The position numbers were made by a program, and so were the translations under genes. Below, in pieces: positions 12,935-25,524 of a stretch of 60,000 bases of DNA. Under the pieces are notes generated by a model. The model did no database searches. It had not been told where the DNA came from and was given only the letters and a program-made list of their open reading frames with translations. Source of the DNA: Symsagittifera roscoffensis (taxonomy: Eukaryota; Xenacoelomorpha; Acoela; Convolutidae); contig NC_087066.1 in NCBI RefSeq assembly GCF_963678635.1, forward strand, positions 1,448,201 through 1,508,200, read 5' to 3'. The number at the start of each line of letters is the position of its first letter. Position 1 is the first letter of the stretch.

Positions 12935-15532
12935 AGTTTGAATGCCTTGAAGCTTAAACACCAAGCAAAGAAGTCAACTATGTGTAGAATAGTAGAACAA
13001 ACAAAAAGTAATTTTTCAGGTCTGAAACAAAACTGGTCTGAACAATTCCGTTTTTCAGTTTGACAGACTTGAAACCTAGACATCAAGCAATGAGGCCAAC
13101 TATGTGTAGAATAGTAGAACCAACAAAAAATTTTTTTAGGTCTGAACTGAAACTGAACTGAACTATTACTTTTTTCAGTTTGTATGACTTAAAACTTGAA
13201 AATAAAGCAATAAGGCCAACTATGTGTAGAATAGTAGAACAAACAAAAGGTTAATTTTCGGTCTGAAACAAAACTGGTCTGAACCATTCGGTTTTTCAGT
13301 TTGAATGCCTTGAAGCTTAAACACCAAATTAAGAGGTCAACTAAATAAAGAAAATAGAACAAACTTTTTTTTTTATTTCTGAAACAAAACTGGTCTGAGC
13401 TTTTCCGTTTTTCAGTTTGAATGACTTGAAATTTCAACATCATGCAATGAGGTCAATTATGTGTAGAATAGTAGATCACACAAAAAATTAATTTTTAGGT
13501 CTGAAGCAAAACTGGTCTGAACAGTTCTGTTTTTCAGTTTGTATGACTTGAAACTTAAAAATCAAGCAATGAGGTCAATTATGCGTAGAATAGTAGATCA
13601 CACAAAAAATTATTTTTTTAGGTCTGAAGCAAAACTGGTCCGGACAATTCCGTTTTTCAGTTTGAATGCCTTGAAGCTTAAACACCAGCAAAAAGGTCAA
13701 CTATGTGTAGAATAGTAGAACCAACAAAAAGTTATTCTTTACGTCTGTAACAAAACTGGTCTGAACTGTTCCGTTTTTCAGTTTGAATGACTTGAAACTT
13801 AAACATCAAGCAATGAGGTTAACTATGTGTAGAAAAGTAGAACAAACAAAAGGTTAATTTTCGGTCTGAAACAAAACTGGTCTGAACCATTCAGTTTTTC
13901 AGTTTGAATGCCTTGAAGCTTAAACACCAAGCAAAGAAGTCAACTATGTGTAGAATAGTAGAACAAACAAAAAGTAATTTTTCAGGTCTGAAACAAAACT
14001 GGTCTGAACAATTCCGTTTTTCAGTTTGACAGACTTGAAACCTAGACATCAAACAATGAGGCCAACTATGTGTAGAATAGTAGAACCAACAAAAAATTTT
14101 TTTAGGTCTGAACTGAAACTGAACTGAACTATTACTTTTTTCAGTTTGTATGACTTAAAACTTGAAAATAAAGCAATAAGGCCAACGATGTGTAGAATAG
14201 TAGAACAAACAAAAGGTTAATTTTCGGTCTGAAACAAAACTGGTCTGAACCATTCGGTTTTTCAGTTTGAATGCCTTGAAGCTTAAACACCAAATTAAGA
14301 GGTCAACTAAAAGTAGAAAATAGAACAAATTTTTTTTTTTATTTCTGAAACAAAACTGGTCTGAGCTTTTCCGTTTTTCAGTTTGAATGACTTGAAATTT
14401 CAACATCATGCAATGAGGTCAATTATGTGTAGAATAGTAGATCACACAAAAAATTAATTTTTAGGTCTGAAGCAAAACTGGTCTGAACAGTTCCGTTTTT
14501 CAGTTTGTATGACTTGAAATTTAAAAATCAAGCAATGAGGTCAATTATGCGTAGAATAGTAGATCACACAAAAAATTATTTTTTAGGTCTGAAGCAAAAC
14601 TGGTCCGGACAATTCCGTTTTTCAGTTTGAATGCCTTGAAGCTTAAACACCAAGCAAAGAAGTCAACTATGTGTAGAATAGTAGAACAAACAAAAAGTAA
14701 TTTTTCAGGTCTGAAACAAAACTGGTCTGAACAATTCCGTTTTTCAGTTTGAATTCCTTGAAGCTTAAACACCAAGCAAAGAGGTCAACTATGTGTAGAA
14801 TAGTAGAACAAACGAAAAGTAATTTTTCAGTTCTGAAACAAAACTGGTCTGAACAATTCCGTTTTTCAGTTTGACAGACTTGAAACCTAGACATCAAGCA
14901 ATGAGGCCAACTATGTGTAGAATAGTAGAACCAATAAAAAAAATTTTTAGGTCTGAACTGAAACTGAACTGAACTATTACTTTTTTTCAGTTTGTATGAC
15001 TTAAAACTTGAAAATAAAGCAATAAGGCCAACTATGTGTAGAATAGTAGAACAAACAAAAGGTTAATTTTCGGTCTGAAACAAAACTGGTCTGAACCATT
15101 CGGTTTTTCAGTTTGAATGCCTTGAAGCTTAAACACCAAATTAAGAGGTCAACTAAATGTAGAAAATAGAACAATTTTTTTTTTTTCTGAAACAAAACTG
15201 GTCTGAGCTTTTCCGTTTTTCAGTTTGAATGACTTGAAATTTCAACATCATGCAATGAGGTCAATTATGTGTAGAATAGTAGATCACACAAAAAATTAAT
15301 TTTTAGGTCTGAAGCAAAACTGGTCTGAACAGTTCCGTTTTTCAGTTTGTATGACTTGAAACTTAAAAATCAAGCAATGAGGTCAATTATGCGTAGAATA
15401 GTAGATCACACAAAAAATTATTTTTTAGGTCTGAAGCAAAACTGGTTCGGACAATTCCGTTTTTCAGTTTGAATGCCTTGAAGCTTAAACACCAGCAAAA
15501 AGGTCAACTATGTGTAGAATAGTAGAACCAAC
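12935..15532 (+). repeat. 966-bp octamer HOR with a shortened heptamer copy
   Basis: The variant AACTATTACTTTTTTCAG occurs at 13,161, 14,127 and 14,972, giving offsets of 966 and 845 bp. The marker GGACAATTCCG occurs near 13,642, 14,608 and 15,449. The 121-bp shortfall in the last interval equals one monomer. The segments 12,935-13,686 and 13,901-14,652 match closely. Copy 3 regains the AACACCAGCAAAAAGG variant (near 15,491) that copy 1 has near 13,681 and copy 2 lacks, so exchange among copies is likely. Confidence 0.8.
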
Positions 15533-16508
15533 AAAAAGTTATTCTTTACGTCTGTAACAAAACTGGTCTGAACTGTTCCGTTTTTCAGTTTGAATGACTT
15601 GAAACTTAAACATCAAGCAATGAGGTTAACTAAGTGTAGAAAAGTAGAACCAACAAAAAATTATTCTTTACGTCTGAAACGAAACTGGTCTGAACTATTC
15701 AGTTTTTCAGTTTGTATGACTTGAAACTTAAAAATCAAGCAATGAGGTCAATTATGTGTAGAATAGTAGATCACACAAAAAATTATTCTTTAAGTCTGAA
15801 GCAAAACTGCTCCGAAAAATTCCGTTTTTCAGTTTGAATGCCTTGTAGCTTAAACACCAAGCAAAGAGGTCAACTATGTGTAGAATAGTAGAACAAACAA
15901 AAAGTAATTTTTCAGGTCTGAAACAAAACAGGTCTGAACAATTCCGTTTTTCAGTTTGAATGACTTGAAATTTCAACATCATGCAATGAGGTCAATTATG
16001 TGTAGAATAGAAGATCACACAAAAAGTTATTCTTTACGTCTGTAACAAAACTGGTCTGAACTGTTCCGTTTTTCAGTTTGAATGACTTGAAACTTAAACA
16101 TCAAGCAATGAGGTCAACTATGTGTAGAAAAGTAGAACCAACAAAAAAATAATCTTTACGTCTGAAACGAAACTGGTCTGAACTATTCCGTTTTTCAGTT
16201 TGTATGACTTGAAACTTAAAAATCAAGCAATGAGGTCAATTATGTGTAGAATAGTAGATCACACAAAAAGTTATTCTTTAAGTCTGAAGCAAAACTGGTC
16301 AGAACAATTCCGTTTTTCAGTTTGAATGCCTTGAAGCTTAAACACCAAGCAAAGAGGTCAACTATGTGTAGAATAGTAGAACCACCAAAAAGTAATTTTT
16401 CAGGTCTGAAACAAAACAGCTCTGAAAAATTCCTTTTTTCAGTTTGAATGACTTGAAATTTCAACATCATGCAATGAGGTCAATTATGTGTAGAATAGTA
16501 GATCACAC
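15533..16508 (+). repeat. 488-bp tetramer, two copies
   Basis: AGAAAAGTAGAACCAAC occurs near 15,640 and 16,128, and TCTTTACGTCTGTAAC shortly before each. The offset is 488 bp, four full-length monomers. Copy 1 is about 15,533-16,020 and copy 2 about 16,021-16,508. Confidence 0.8.
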
Positions 16509-18734
16509 AAAAAATTAATTTTTAGGTCTGAAGCAAAACTGGTCTGAACAATTCCGTTTTTCAGTTTGAATGACTTGAAACTTAAAAATCAAGCAATGAG
16601 GTCAACTATGTGTAGAATAGTAGAACAAAAAAATAATTGTAGGTCTGAAACAAAACTGGTTTGAACTAATCAGTTTTTTAGTTTGTATGACTTGACACTT
16701 AAACATCAATCAATGAGTTCAACTATGTGTACAATAGTAGAACACACAAAAAGTTATTTTTTAGGTCTGAAACAAAACTGTCTGATCTATTCCGTTTCTC
16801 AATTTGAATGAATTGAAACCTAAACATCAAGCAATGTTGTCAACTATGTAAAGAATAGTAGAACAAACCAAACTTTATTTTTTAGGTCTGAAACAAAACT
16901 GGTCTGAACTATTCCGTTTTTAAGTTTGTATGACTTGAAACTTAAAAATCAAGCAATGAGGTCAACTATGTGTACAATAGTAGAACACACAAAAAGTTAT
17001 TTTTTAGGTCTGAAACAAAACTGTCTGATCTATTCCGTTTCTCAATTTGAATGAATTGAAACCTAGACATCAAGCAATGAGGCCAACTATGTGTAGAATA
17101 GTAGAACCAATAAAAAATTATTCTTTAGTTCCGAACTGAAACTGAACTGAACTATTCCGTGTTTCACTTTGTTTGACTTAAAACTTGAAAATTAAAGAAG
17201 AGGTCAACTATGTGTAGAATAGTAGAACAAACAAAAGGTTATTTTTAGGTCTGAAACAAAACTGGTCTGAACCATTCGGTTTTTCAGTTTGAATGCCTTG
17301 AAGCCTAAACATCAAGTTAAGAGGTCAACTAAATGTAGAATAGTAGAACAAACCAAATTTTTTTTATTTCTGAAACAAAACTGGTCTGAACTTTTCCGTT
17401 TTTCAGTTTGGATGACTTGAAATTTAAACATCATGCAATGAGGTCAACTATGTTTAAAATAGTAGAATAAACAAAAGTTTATATTTAGGTCTGAAACAAA
17501 ACTGGTCTGAGCCATTCCAATTTTCAATTTGAATGCCTTGAAGCTTAAACACTAAGCAAAGAGGTCAGCTATGTGTAGAATAGTGAAATAAACAAAAAAT
17601 AATTTTTCAGGTCTGAAACTGAACTGGTCTGAACAATTCCGGTTTTCAGTTTGAATGACTTGAAACTCCAACATCGAGCAATGAGGTCAACTAAGTGAAG
17701 AATAGTCAAACAAACACAAAGTTGTCTTTTAGGTGGTCTGAAACAAAACTGGTCTGATCTATTCTTTTATTCAGTTTGAATGCCTTGAAGCTTAAACATC
17801 AAGCAATGAGGTCAACCATGAGTTGAATGGTAGAACAAAAAAATAATTGAAGGTCTGAACCAAAACTGGTCTGAATTATTCCGTTTTTCATTTTGTATGA
17901 CTTGAAACTTAAAAATCAAGCAAGGATGTCAATTATGTGTAGACTTGTAGAACACACGAAAATATATTTTTAGGCCTCAAACAAAACGGGTCTGATCTAT
18001 TCCGTTTTTCAATTTGAAGGAATTGAAACTCAAGGAGGTCAACTATGTGTAGAATAGCAGAACAAACAAAAAGTTATTTTTTAGGTCTGAAACAGAACTG
18101 GTCTGAACATTTCCGTTTTTCAGTTTAAATGACTTGAAACTTCAACATCATGCATTGAGGTCAATTATGTGTAGAATAGTAGAATGAACAAAAAGTTGTT
18201 TTTTAATTCTGAAACAAAACTGGTCTGAACTATTCCGTTTTTCAGTTTAAAAGACTTGAAACTTAAACATCAAGCAATGAGGTCAACTATGTGCAGAATA
18301 GTAGAACAAAAAAATAATTGTAGGTCTGAAACAAAACTGGTTTGAACTAATCAGTTTTTAGTTTGTATGACTTGACACTTAAACATCAATCAATGAGTTC
18401 AACTATGTGTACAATAGTAGAACACACAAAAAGTTATTTTTTAGGTCTGAAACGGAACTGATCTGATCTATTCCGTTTTTCAGTTTGAATGAATTGAAAC
18501 TCGAGGAGGTCAACTGTGTGTAGATTAGTAGAACAAACAAAAAGTTATTTTTTTAAGGTCTGATACAAAACTAGTCTGAACAATTCCGTTTTTTAGTTTG
18601 ATTGACTCGAAACTTAAACATCATGCAATCAGGTCAATTATGTGTAGAATAGTAGAACAATCAAAAAATTAGTTTTTAAGTCTGAAACAAAACTGGTCTG
18701 AACTATTCTTTTTTTTTCATTTTGAATGACTTGA
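16509..18734 (+). repeat. Diverged monomers with dispersed duplicates
   Basis: The segment 16,624-16,790, marked by AATAATTGTAGGTCTG and GACTTGACACTTAAAC, recurs at about 18,304-18,470 and in part at 19,849-19,990. A second copy of the ACAATAGTAGAACACAC monomer follows the first at a 247-bp offset (16,730 and 16,977). Short-class monomers are near 18,019 and 18,486. All of it is satellite. Confidence 0.7.
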
Positions 18735-19700
18735 AAATTAAACATCAAGCAATGAGGTCAACTATGTGCAGAATAGTAGAACAAACCAAATGTTATTCAT
18801 TAGGTCTGTAACAAAACTGGTCTGAATTATTCCGTTTCTGTGTTTGAAAGCCTCGAAACATCAAGCAAGGAGGTGAACTATGTGTCGAATAGTAGAAGAA
18901 ACAAAATATTATTTTTCGATCTGAAACAAAAGAGGTCTGATCTATTCCGTTTTTCAGTTTGAATGAAACGAAACTCAATGAGATCAACTGTGTGTAGAGT
19001 AGTAGAATAAACAAAAAGTTATTTTTAGGGTCTGATACAAAACTAGTCTGAGCAATTCCGTTTTTTAATTTGAATGACTTGAAACTTAAACATCATGCAA
19101 TGAGGTCAACTATTTGTAGAATAGTAGAACAAACAAAAATTTATTTTTTAAGTCTGAAACAAAATTCGTCTCTACTATCCTCTTTTTCATTTTGAATCAC
19201 TTGAACATTAAACATCAAGCAATGAGGTCAACTATGTGCAGAATAGTAGAACAAACCAAATGTTATTCATTAGGTCTGTAACAAAACTGGTCTGAATTAT
19301 TCCGTTTCTGTGTTTGAAAGCCTCGAAACATCAAGCAAGGAGGTGAACTATGTGTCGAATAGTAGAAGAAACAAAAAATTATTTTTCGATCTGAAACAAA
19401 ATAGGTCTGATCTGTTCCGTTTTTCAGTTTGAATGAAACGAAACTCAATGAGATCAACTGTGTGTAGAGTAGTAGAATAAACAAAAAGTTATTTTTAGGG
19501 TCTGATACAAAACTAGTCTGAGCAATTCCGTTTTTTAATTTGAATGACTTGAAACTTAAACATCATGCAATGAGGTCAACTATTTGTAGAATAGTAGAAC
19601 AAACAAAAATTTATTTTTTAAGTCTGAAACAAAATTCGTCTCTACTATCCTCTTTTTCATTTTGAATCACTTGAACATTAAACATCAAGCAATGAGGTCA
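18735..19700 (+). repeat. 470-bp tetramer (abcd type), two copies
   Basis: ACAAACCAAATGTTATTCAT occurs at 18,781 and 19,251. The order is a monomer starting GAAAGCCTCGAAAC, a short monomer starting GAATGAAACGAAACTCAATG, a monomer with CATCATGCAATG, and a monomer with CTTGAACATTAAAC. This is the a, b, c, d order used later inside HOR1, so the tetramer is a candidate relative of the HOR1 founder. Confidence 0.82.
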
Positions 19701-20274
19701 AATATGTGTAGAATAGTAGGAAAAACAAAATGTTATTTATTAGTTCTGTAACAAAACTGGTATGAATTATTCCGTTTCTCTGTTTGAATGCCTCGAAACT
19801 TGAACATCAAGCAATGAGGTCAACTATGTGTAGAATCGTAGAACAAAAAAATAATTGTAGGTCTGAAACAAAACTGGTTTGACTAATCCGTTTTTTAGTT
19901 TGTATGACTTGACACTTAAACATCAAGCAATGAGGTCAATTATGTGTAAAATAGTAGAACACAAGTTATTTTTTAGGTCTGTAACAGAACTGATCTGATT
20001 TGTTCCGTTTTTCAGTTTGAATGAATTGAAACTCAAGGAGGTCAACTATGTGTAGAATAGTAGAACAAACAAAAAGTTACTTTTAAGGTCTGATACAAAA
20101 CTGGTCTGAACAATTCCGTTTTTTAATTTGAATGAATCGAAACTTAAACATCATGCAATTAGGTCAACTATGTGTAGAATAGTAGAACAAACAAAAATTT
20201 ATTTTTTAAGTCTGAAACAAAACTGGTCTGAACTATTCTTTTTTTTTCATTTTGAATGACTTGAAAATTAAACA
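19701..20274 (+). repeat. Mixed monomers between the two tetramer blocks
   Basis: About five monomers. Part (19,849-19,990) copies the GTTTGACTAATCC and GACTTGACACTTAAAC pair of 16.6 and 18.3 kb, followed by a short-class monomer near 20,018 and a CATCATGCAATTAGG monomer. Confidence 0.7.
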
Positions 20275-21270
20275 TCAAGCAATGAGGTCAACTATGTGTA
20301 GAATAGTAGAACAAACAAAATGTTATTTATCAGGTCTGTAACAAAACTGGTCGGAATTATTCCGTTTCTCTGTTTGAATATCTCAAAACTTGAACAACAA
20401 GCAAGGAGGTGAACTATGTGAAGAATAGTAGAAGAAACAAAAAGTTATTTTTAAGTCTGAAACAAAAGTGGTCTGATCTATTCCGTTTTTCAGTTTGAAT
20501 GAAACGAAACTCAATGAGATCAACTGTTGTAGAATAGTAGAACAAACAAAAAGCTATTTTCAAGGTCTGATACAAAACTAGTCTGAACAATTCCGTTTTT
20601 TAGTTTAAATGACTTGAAACTTAAACATCATGCAATGAAGTCAACTATGTTTAGAATAGAAGAACAAACAAAAATTCATTTTTTAAGTCTGAAACAAAAT
20701 TCGTCTGAACTATCCCCTTTTTCATTTTGAATCACTTGAACATTAAACATCAAGCAATGAGGTCAACTATGTGTAGAATAGTAGAACAAACAAAATGTTA
20801 TTTATCAGGTCTGTAACAAAACTGGTCGGAATTATTCCGTTTCTCTGTTTGAATGCCTCAAAACTTGAACAACAAGCAAGGAGGTGAACTATGTGAAGAA
20901 TAGTAGAAGAAACAAAAAGTTATTTTTAAGTCTGAAACAAAAGTGGTCTGATCTATTCCGTTTTTCAGTTTGAATGAAACGAAACTCAATGAGATCAACT
21001 GTTGTAGAATAGTAGAACAAACAAAAAGCTATTTTCAAGGTCTGATACAAAAGAAGTCTGAACAATTCCGTTTTTTAGTTTGAATGACTTGAAACTTAAA
21101 CATCATGCAATGAAGTCAACTATGTTTAGAATAGAAGAACAAACAAAAATTCATTTTTTAAGTCTGAAACAAAATTCGTCTGAACTATCCCCTTTTTCAA
21201 TTTGAATCACTTGAACATTAAACATCAAGCAATGAGGTCAACTATGTGTAGAATAGTAGAACAAACAAAA
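20275..21270 (+). repeat. 475-bp tetramer abcd, two copies
   Basis: TGTTATTTATCAGG occurs at 20,321 and 20,796. One tetramer is a 20,376-20,496 (121 bp), b 20,497-20,606 (110 bp), c 20,607-20,728 (122 bp) and d 20,729-20,850 (122 bp), totalling 475. Class d starts GAATCACTTGAACATTAAAC, the same as M14 of HOR1. Class c ends AAAATTCGTCTGAACTATCC, close to the 3' half of HOR1 M13. This is the closest simple relative of HOR1 in the window. Confidence 0.88.
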
Positions 21271-21650
21271 TTTTATTTATTAGGTGCGTAACAACACTGG
21301 TCTGAATTATTCCGTTTTTCGGTTTGAATGCCTCGAAACTTGAATATCAAGCAAGGAGGTGAACTACGTGTAGAATAGTAGAACAAAAAAATATTTTTTA
21401 GGTCTCAAACAAAACTGGTCTGATCTATTCCGTTTTTCAGTTTGAATGATATGAAACTCTGGGAGTTCAACTTTGTGTAGAATAGTGGAACAAATAGAAA
21501 GTTATTTTTAAGGTCTGATACAAAACTAGTTTGAAAAATTCCGTTTTTTAATTTGAATGACTTGAAACTTAAACATCAAGCAATGAGTTCAACTATGTGT
21601 GGAATAGTAGAACAAACAAAAAGTTATTTACTAGGTCTATAACAAAACTG
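21271..21650 (+). repeat. Diverged monomers ending at the inversion
   Basis: Three monomers of the a, b and c classes. The last monomer is cut at AACAAAACTG (21,641-21,650), where the array switches strand. Confidence 0.8.
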
Positions 21651-21904
21651 ACCTCATTGTTCAGACTAGTTTTGTATCAGACCTTAAAAATAACTTTTTT
21701 TGTTCTACTATTCTACACACAGTTGATCTCATTGAGTTTCGTTTCATTCAAACTGAAAACGGAATAGATCAGACCACTTTTGTTTCAGTCCTAAAAATAA
21801 TTTTTTGTTCCTTTTACTATTCTACACATAGTTCACCTCCTTGCTTGATGTTCAAGTTTCGAAGCATTCAAACAGAGAAACGGAATAGTTCAGACCAGTT
21901 TTGT
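21651..21904 (-). repeat. Inverted satellite segment, about 254 bp
   Basis: The plus strand here reads as the reverse complement of the satellite: ACCTCATTGTTCAGAC, then GTTCTACTATTCTACACAC, GTTTCGTTTCATTCAAACTG and TTGCTTGATGTTCAAGTTTC. Read on the minus strand it contains an a-class start (GCTTCGAAACTTGAAC), then a b-class monomer (GAATGAAACGAAACTCAATG) and its TCTGATACAAAACTAG end. It is therefore a piece of the flanking abcd tetramer family. ACAAAACTG at 21,642-21,650 and its complement CAGTTTTGT at 21,896-21,904 form a 9-bp inverted repeat at the two ends. The piece also has its own deletion, GAACA joined to ATGAGGT. The satellite resumes in plus orientation at AGAATAGTAGACC (21,905). 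Confidence 0.93.
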
Positions 21905-22009
21905 AGAATAGTAGACCAAACAAAAAGTTATTTATTTAGTCTGTAACAAAACTGGTCTGAACTATTCCGTTTATCAGTTTGAGTGACTTGAAACTTAAAC
22001 ATCAAGCAA

Positions 22010-22449
22010 TGAGGTCAACTATGTGTAGAATATTAGAACAAACAAAATGTTATCTATTAGGTCTGTAACAAAACTGGTCTGAATTATTCCGTTTCTCTGT
22101 TTGAATGACTCGAAACTTGAACATCAAGCAAGGAGGTGAACTATGTGTAGAATAGTAGAAGAAACAAAAAAATATTTTTAGGTCTGAAACAAAAGTGGTT
22201 TGATCTATTCCGTTTTCAGATTGAATGAAACGAAACTCAATAAGATCAACTATGTGTAGAATAGTAGAACAAACAAACAAAAATTTATTTTTTAAGTCTG
22301 AAACAAAATTCGTCTGAACTAAATTTTGAATCACTTGAACATTAAACATCAAGCAATGAGGTCAACTTTGTGTAGAATAGTAGAACAAACAAAAAGTTAT
22401 TTATTAGGTCTGTAACAACACTGGTCTGAATTATTCCGTTTTTCTGTTT
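22010..22449 (+). repeat. HOR1 partial leading unit (M11 tail to M14)
   Basis: The array enters inside M11. M12 starts at 22,103, M13 at 22,223 and M14 at 22,328. M13 is 105 bp instead of 101 because ACAAACAAACAAAAATTT carries one extra 4-bp AACA-type unit, a slippage event at the array edge. Confidence 0.88.
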
Positions 22450-24097
22450 GAATGCCTCGAAATTTGAATATCAAGCAAGGAGGTGAACTACGCCTAGAAT
22501 AGTAGAAGAAACAAAAAATTATTTTTTAGGTTTGAAACAAAACTGGTTTGATCTATTCGGTTTTTCCGTTTGAATGATATGAAACTCAAGAGTTCAACTT
22601 TGTGTAGAATAGTAGAACAAACAAAAAGTTATTTTTAGGGTCTGATACAAAATTAGTCTGAAAAATTCCGGTTTTTAGTTTGAATGACTTGAACCTTAAA
22701 CATCATGCAATGAGGTCAACTATGTGTAGAATAGAAGAAAAATCAAAAATTTATTTTTTAAGTCTGAAACAAAACTGGTCTGAACTATCCCTTTTTTCGT
22801 TTTGAATGACTTGAAACTTAAACATCAAGCAATGAGGTCAACTATGTGTAGAATAGTAGAACAAACAAAAGTTATTTACTAGGTCTATAACAAAACTGGT
22901 CTGAATTTTTCCGTTTTTCTGTTTGAATGCCTCGAAACTTAAACACCAAGCAACGAGGTCAACTATGTGTACAATAGTAGAACACACAAAAACTTAATTT
23001 TTAGGTCTGAAACAGAACTGGTCTGATCTATTCCGTTTTTCATTTTGAATGAATTGAAATTCATTGAGGTCAACCATGTGTAGAATAGTAGAACAAACAA
23101 AAAGTTATTTTTAAGGCCTGATACAAAACTAGTCTGAACAATTCCGTTTTTTAGTTTGAATGACTTGAAACTTAATCATCATGCAATTAGGTCAACTATA
23201 TGTAGAATAGTAGAACAAACAAAAAATATTTTATAGGTCTCAAACAAAACTAGTCTGAACTATTCCGTTTTTCAGTTTGTATGACTTGAAACTTAAACAT
23301 CAAGCAATGAGGTCAACTATGTGTACAATAGTAGAACACATAAAAACTTAATTTTTAGGTCTGAAACAGAACTGGTCTGATCTATTCCGTTTTTCATTTT
23401 GAATGAATTGAAATTCATTGAGGTCAACCATGTGTAGAATAGTAGAACAAACAAAAAGTTATTTTTAAGGCCTGATACAAAACTAGTCTGAACAATTCCG
23501 TTTTTTAGTTTGAATGACTTGAAACTTAATCATCATGCAATTAGGTCAACTATATGTAGAGTAGTAGAACAAACAAAAATTTTTTTTTGAGTCTGAAACA
23601 AAACTGGTCTGAACTATCCTCTTTTTCATTTTGAATGACTTGAAAATTAAACATCAAGCATTGAGGTCAACTATGTGTAGAATATTAGAACAAACAAAAT
23701 GTTATCTATTAGGTCTGTAACAAAACTGGTCTGAATTATTCCGTTTCTCTGTTTGAATGACTCGAAACTTGAACATCAAGCAAGGAGGTGAACTATGTGT
23801 AGAATAGTAGAAGAAACAAAAAAATATTTTTAGGTCTGAAACAAAAGTGGTTTGATCTATTCCGTTTTCAGATTGAATGAAACGAAACTCAATAAGATCA
23901 ACTATGTGTAGAATAGTAGAACAAACAAAAATTTATTTTTTAAGTCTGAAACAAAATTCGTCTGAACTAAATTTTGAATCACTTGAACATTAAACATCAA
24001 GCAATGAGGTCAACTTTGTGTAGAATAGTAGAACAAACAAAAAGTTATTTATTAGGTCTGTAACAACACTGGTCTGAATTATTCCGTTTTTCTGTTT
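22450..24097 (+). repeat. HOR1 unit C1, 1,648 bp
   Basis: A complete 14-mer, with M5 at 22,925, M8 at 23,279, M11 at 23,633 and M12 at 23,755. Private variants include ACACATAAAAAC in M8 (near 23,337) and a longer A run before the T tract in M10. It is the outermost full unit on the left. Confidence 0.92.
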
Positions 24098-25402
24098 GAA
24101 TGCCTCGAAATTTGAATATCAAGCAAGGAGGTGAACTACGCCTAGAATAGTAGAAGAAACAAAAAATTATTTTTTAGGTTTGAAACAAAACTGGTTTGAT
24201 CTATTCGGTTTTTCCGTTTGAATGATATGAAACTCAAGAGTTCAACTTTGTGTAGAATAGTAGAACAAACAAAAAGTTATTTTTAGGGTCTGATACAAAA
24301 TTAGTCTGAAAAATTCCGGTTTTTAGTTTGAATGACTTGAACCTTAAACATCATGCAATGAGGTCAACTATGTGTAGAATAGAAGAAAAATCAAAAATTT
24401 ATTTTTTAAGTCTGAAACAAAACTGGTCTGAACTATCCCTTTTTTCGTTTTGAATGACTTGAAACTTAAACATCAAGCAATGAGGTCAACTATGTGTAGA
24501 ATAGTAGAACAAACAAAAGTTATTTACTAGGTCTATAACAAAACTGGTCTGAATTTTTCCGTTTTTCTGTTTGAATGCCTCGAAACTTAAACACCAAGCA
24601 ACGAGGTCAACTATGTGTACAATAGTAGAACACACAAAAACTTAATTTTTAGGTCTGAAACAGAACTGGTCTGATCTATTCCGTTTTTCATTTTGAATGA
24701 ATTGAAATTCATTGAGGTCAACCATGTGTAGAATAGTAGAACAAACAAAAAGTTATTTTTAAGGCCTGATACAAAACTAGTCTGAACAATTCCGTTTTTT
24801 AGTTTGAATGACTTGAAACTTAATCATCATGCAATTAGGTCAACTATATGTAGAATAGTAGAACAAACAAAAAATATTTTATAGGTCTCAAACAAAACTA
24901 GTCTGAACTATTCCGTTTTTCAGTTTGTATGACTTGAAACTTAAACATCAAGCAATGAGGTCAACTATGTGTACAATAGTAGAACACACAAAAACTTAAT
25001 TTTTAGGTCTGAAACAGAACTGGTCTGATCTATTCCGTTTTTCATTTTGAATGAATTGAAATTCATTGAGGTCAACCATGTGTAGAATAGTAGAACAAAC
25101 AAAAAGTTATTTTTAAGGCCTGATACAAAACTAGTCTGAACAATTCCGTTTTTTAGTTTGAATGACTTGAAACTTAATCATCATGCAATTAGGTCAACTA
25201 TATGTAGAGTAGTAGAACAAACAAAATTTTTTTTTTGAGTCTGAAACAAAACTGGTCTGAACTATCCTCTTTTTCATTTTGAATGACTTGAAAATTAAAC
25301 ATCAAGCATTGAGGTCAACTATGTGTAGAATATTAGAACAAACAAAATGTTATCTATTAGGTCTGTAACAAAACTGGTCTGAATTATTCCGTTTCTCTGT
25401 TT
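24098..25402 (+). repeat. HOR1 unit C2, 11-mer of 1,305 bp
   Basis: Contains M1-M11 and then passes into a hybrid M12/M1 monomer at 25,403. M13, M14 and parts of M12 and M1 are missing, about 343 bp (120+101+122). The sequence is otherwise typical. Confidence 0.93.
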
Positions 25403-25524
25403 GAATGACTCGAAACTTGAACATCAAGCAAGGAGGTGAACTACGCCTAGAATAGTAGAAGAAACAAAAAATTATTTTTTAGGTTTGAAACAAAACTGGT
25501 TTGATCTATTCGGTTTTTCCGTTT
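25403..25524 (+). repeat. Hybrid M12/M1 monomer (unequal exchange junction)
   Basis: It begins as M12 (GAATGACTCGAAACTTGAAC) and continues as M1 (ACGCCTAGAATAG). M12 and M1 share the 21 bp between 25,423 and 25,443, so the crossover lies there. It keeps the full 122-bp monomer length, as expected from homologous misaligned exchange rather than end joining. Confidence 0.92.
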
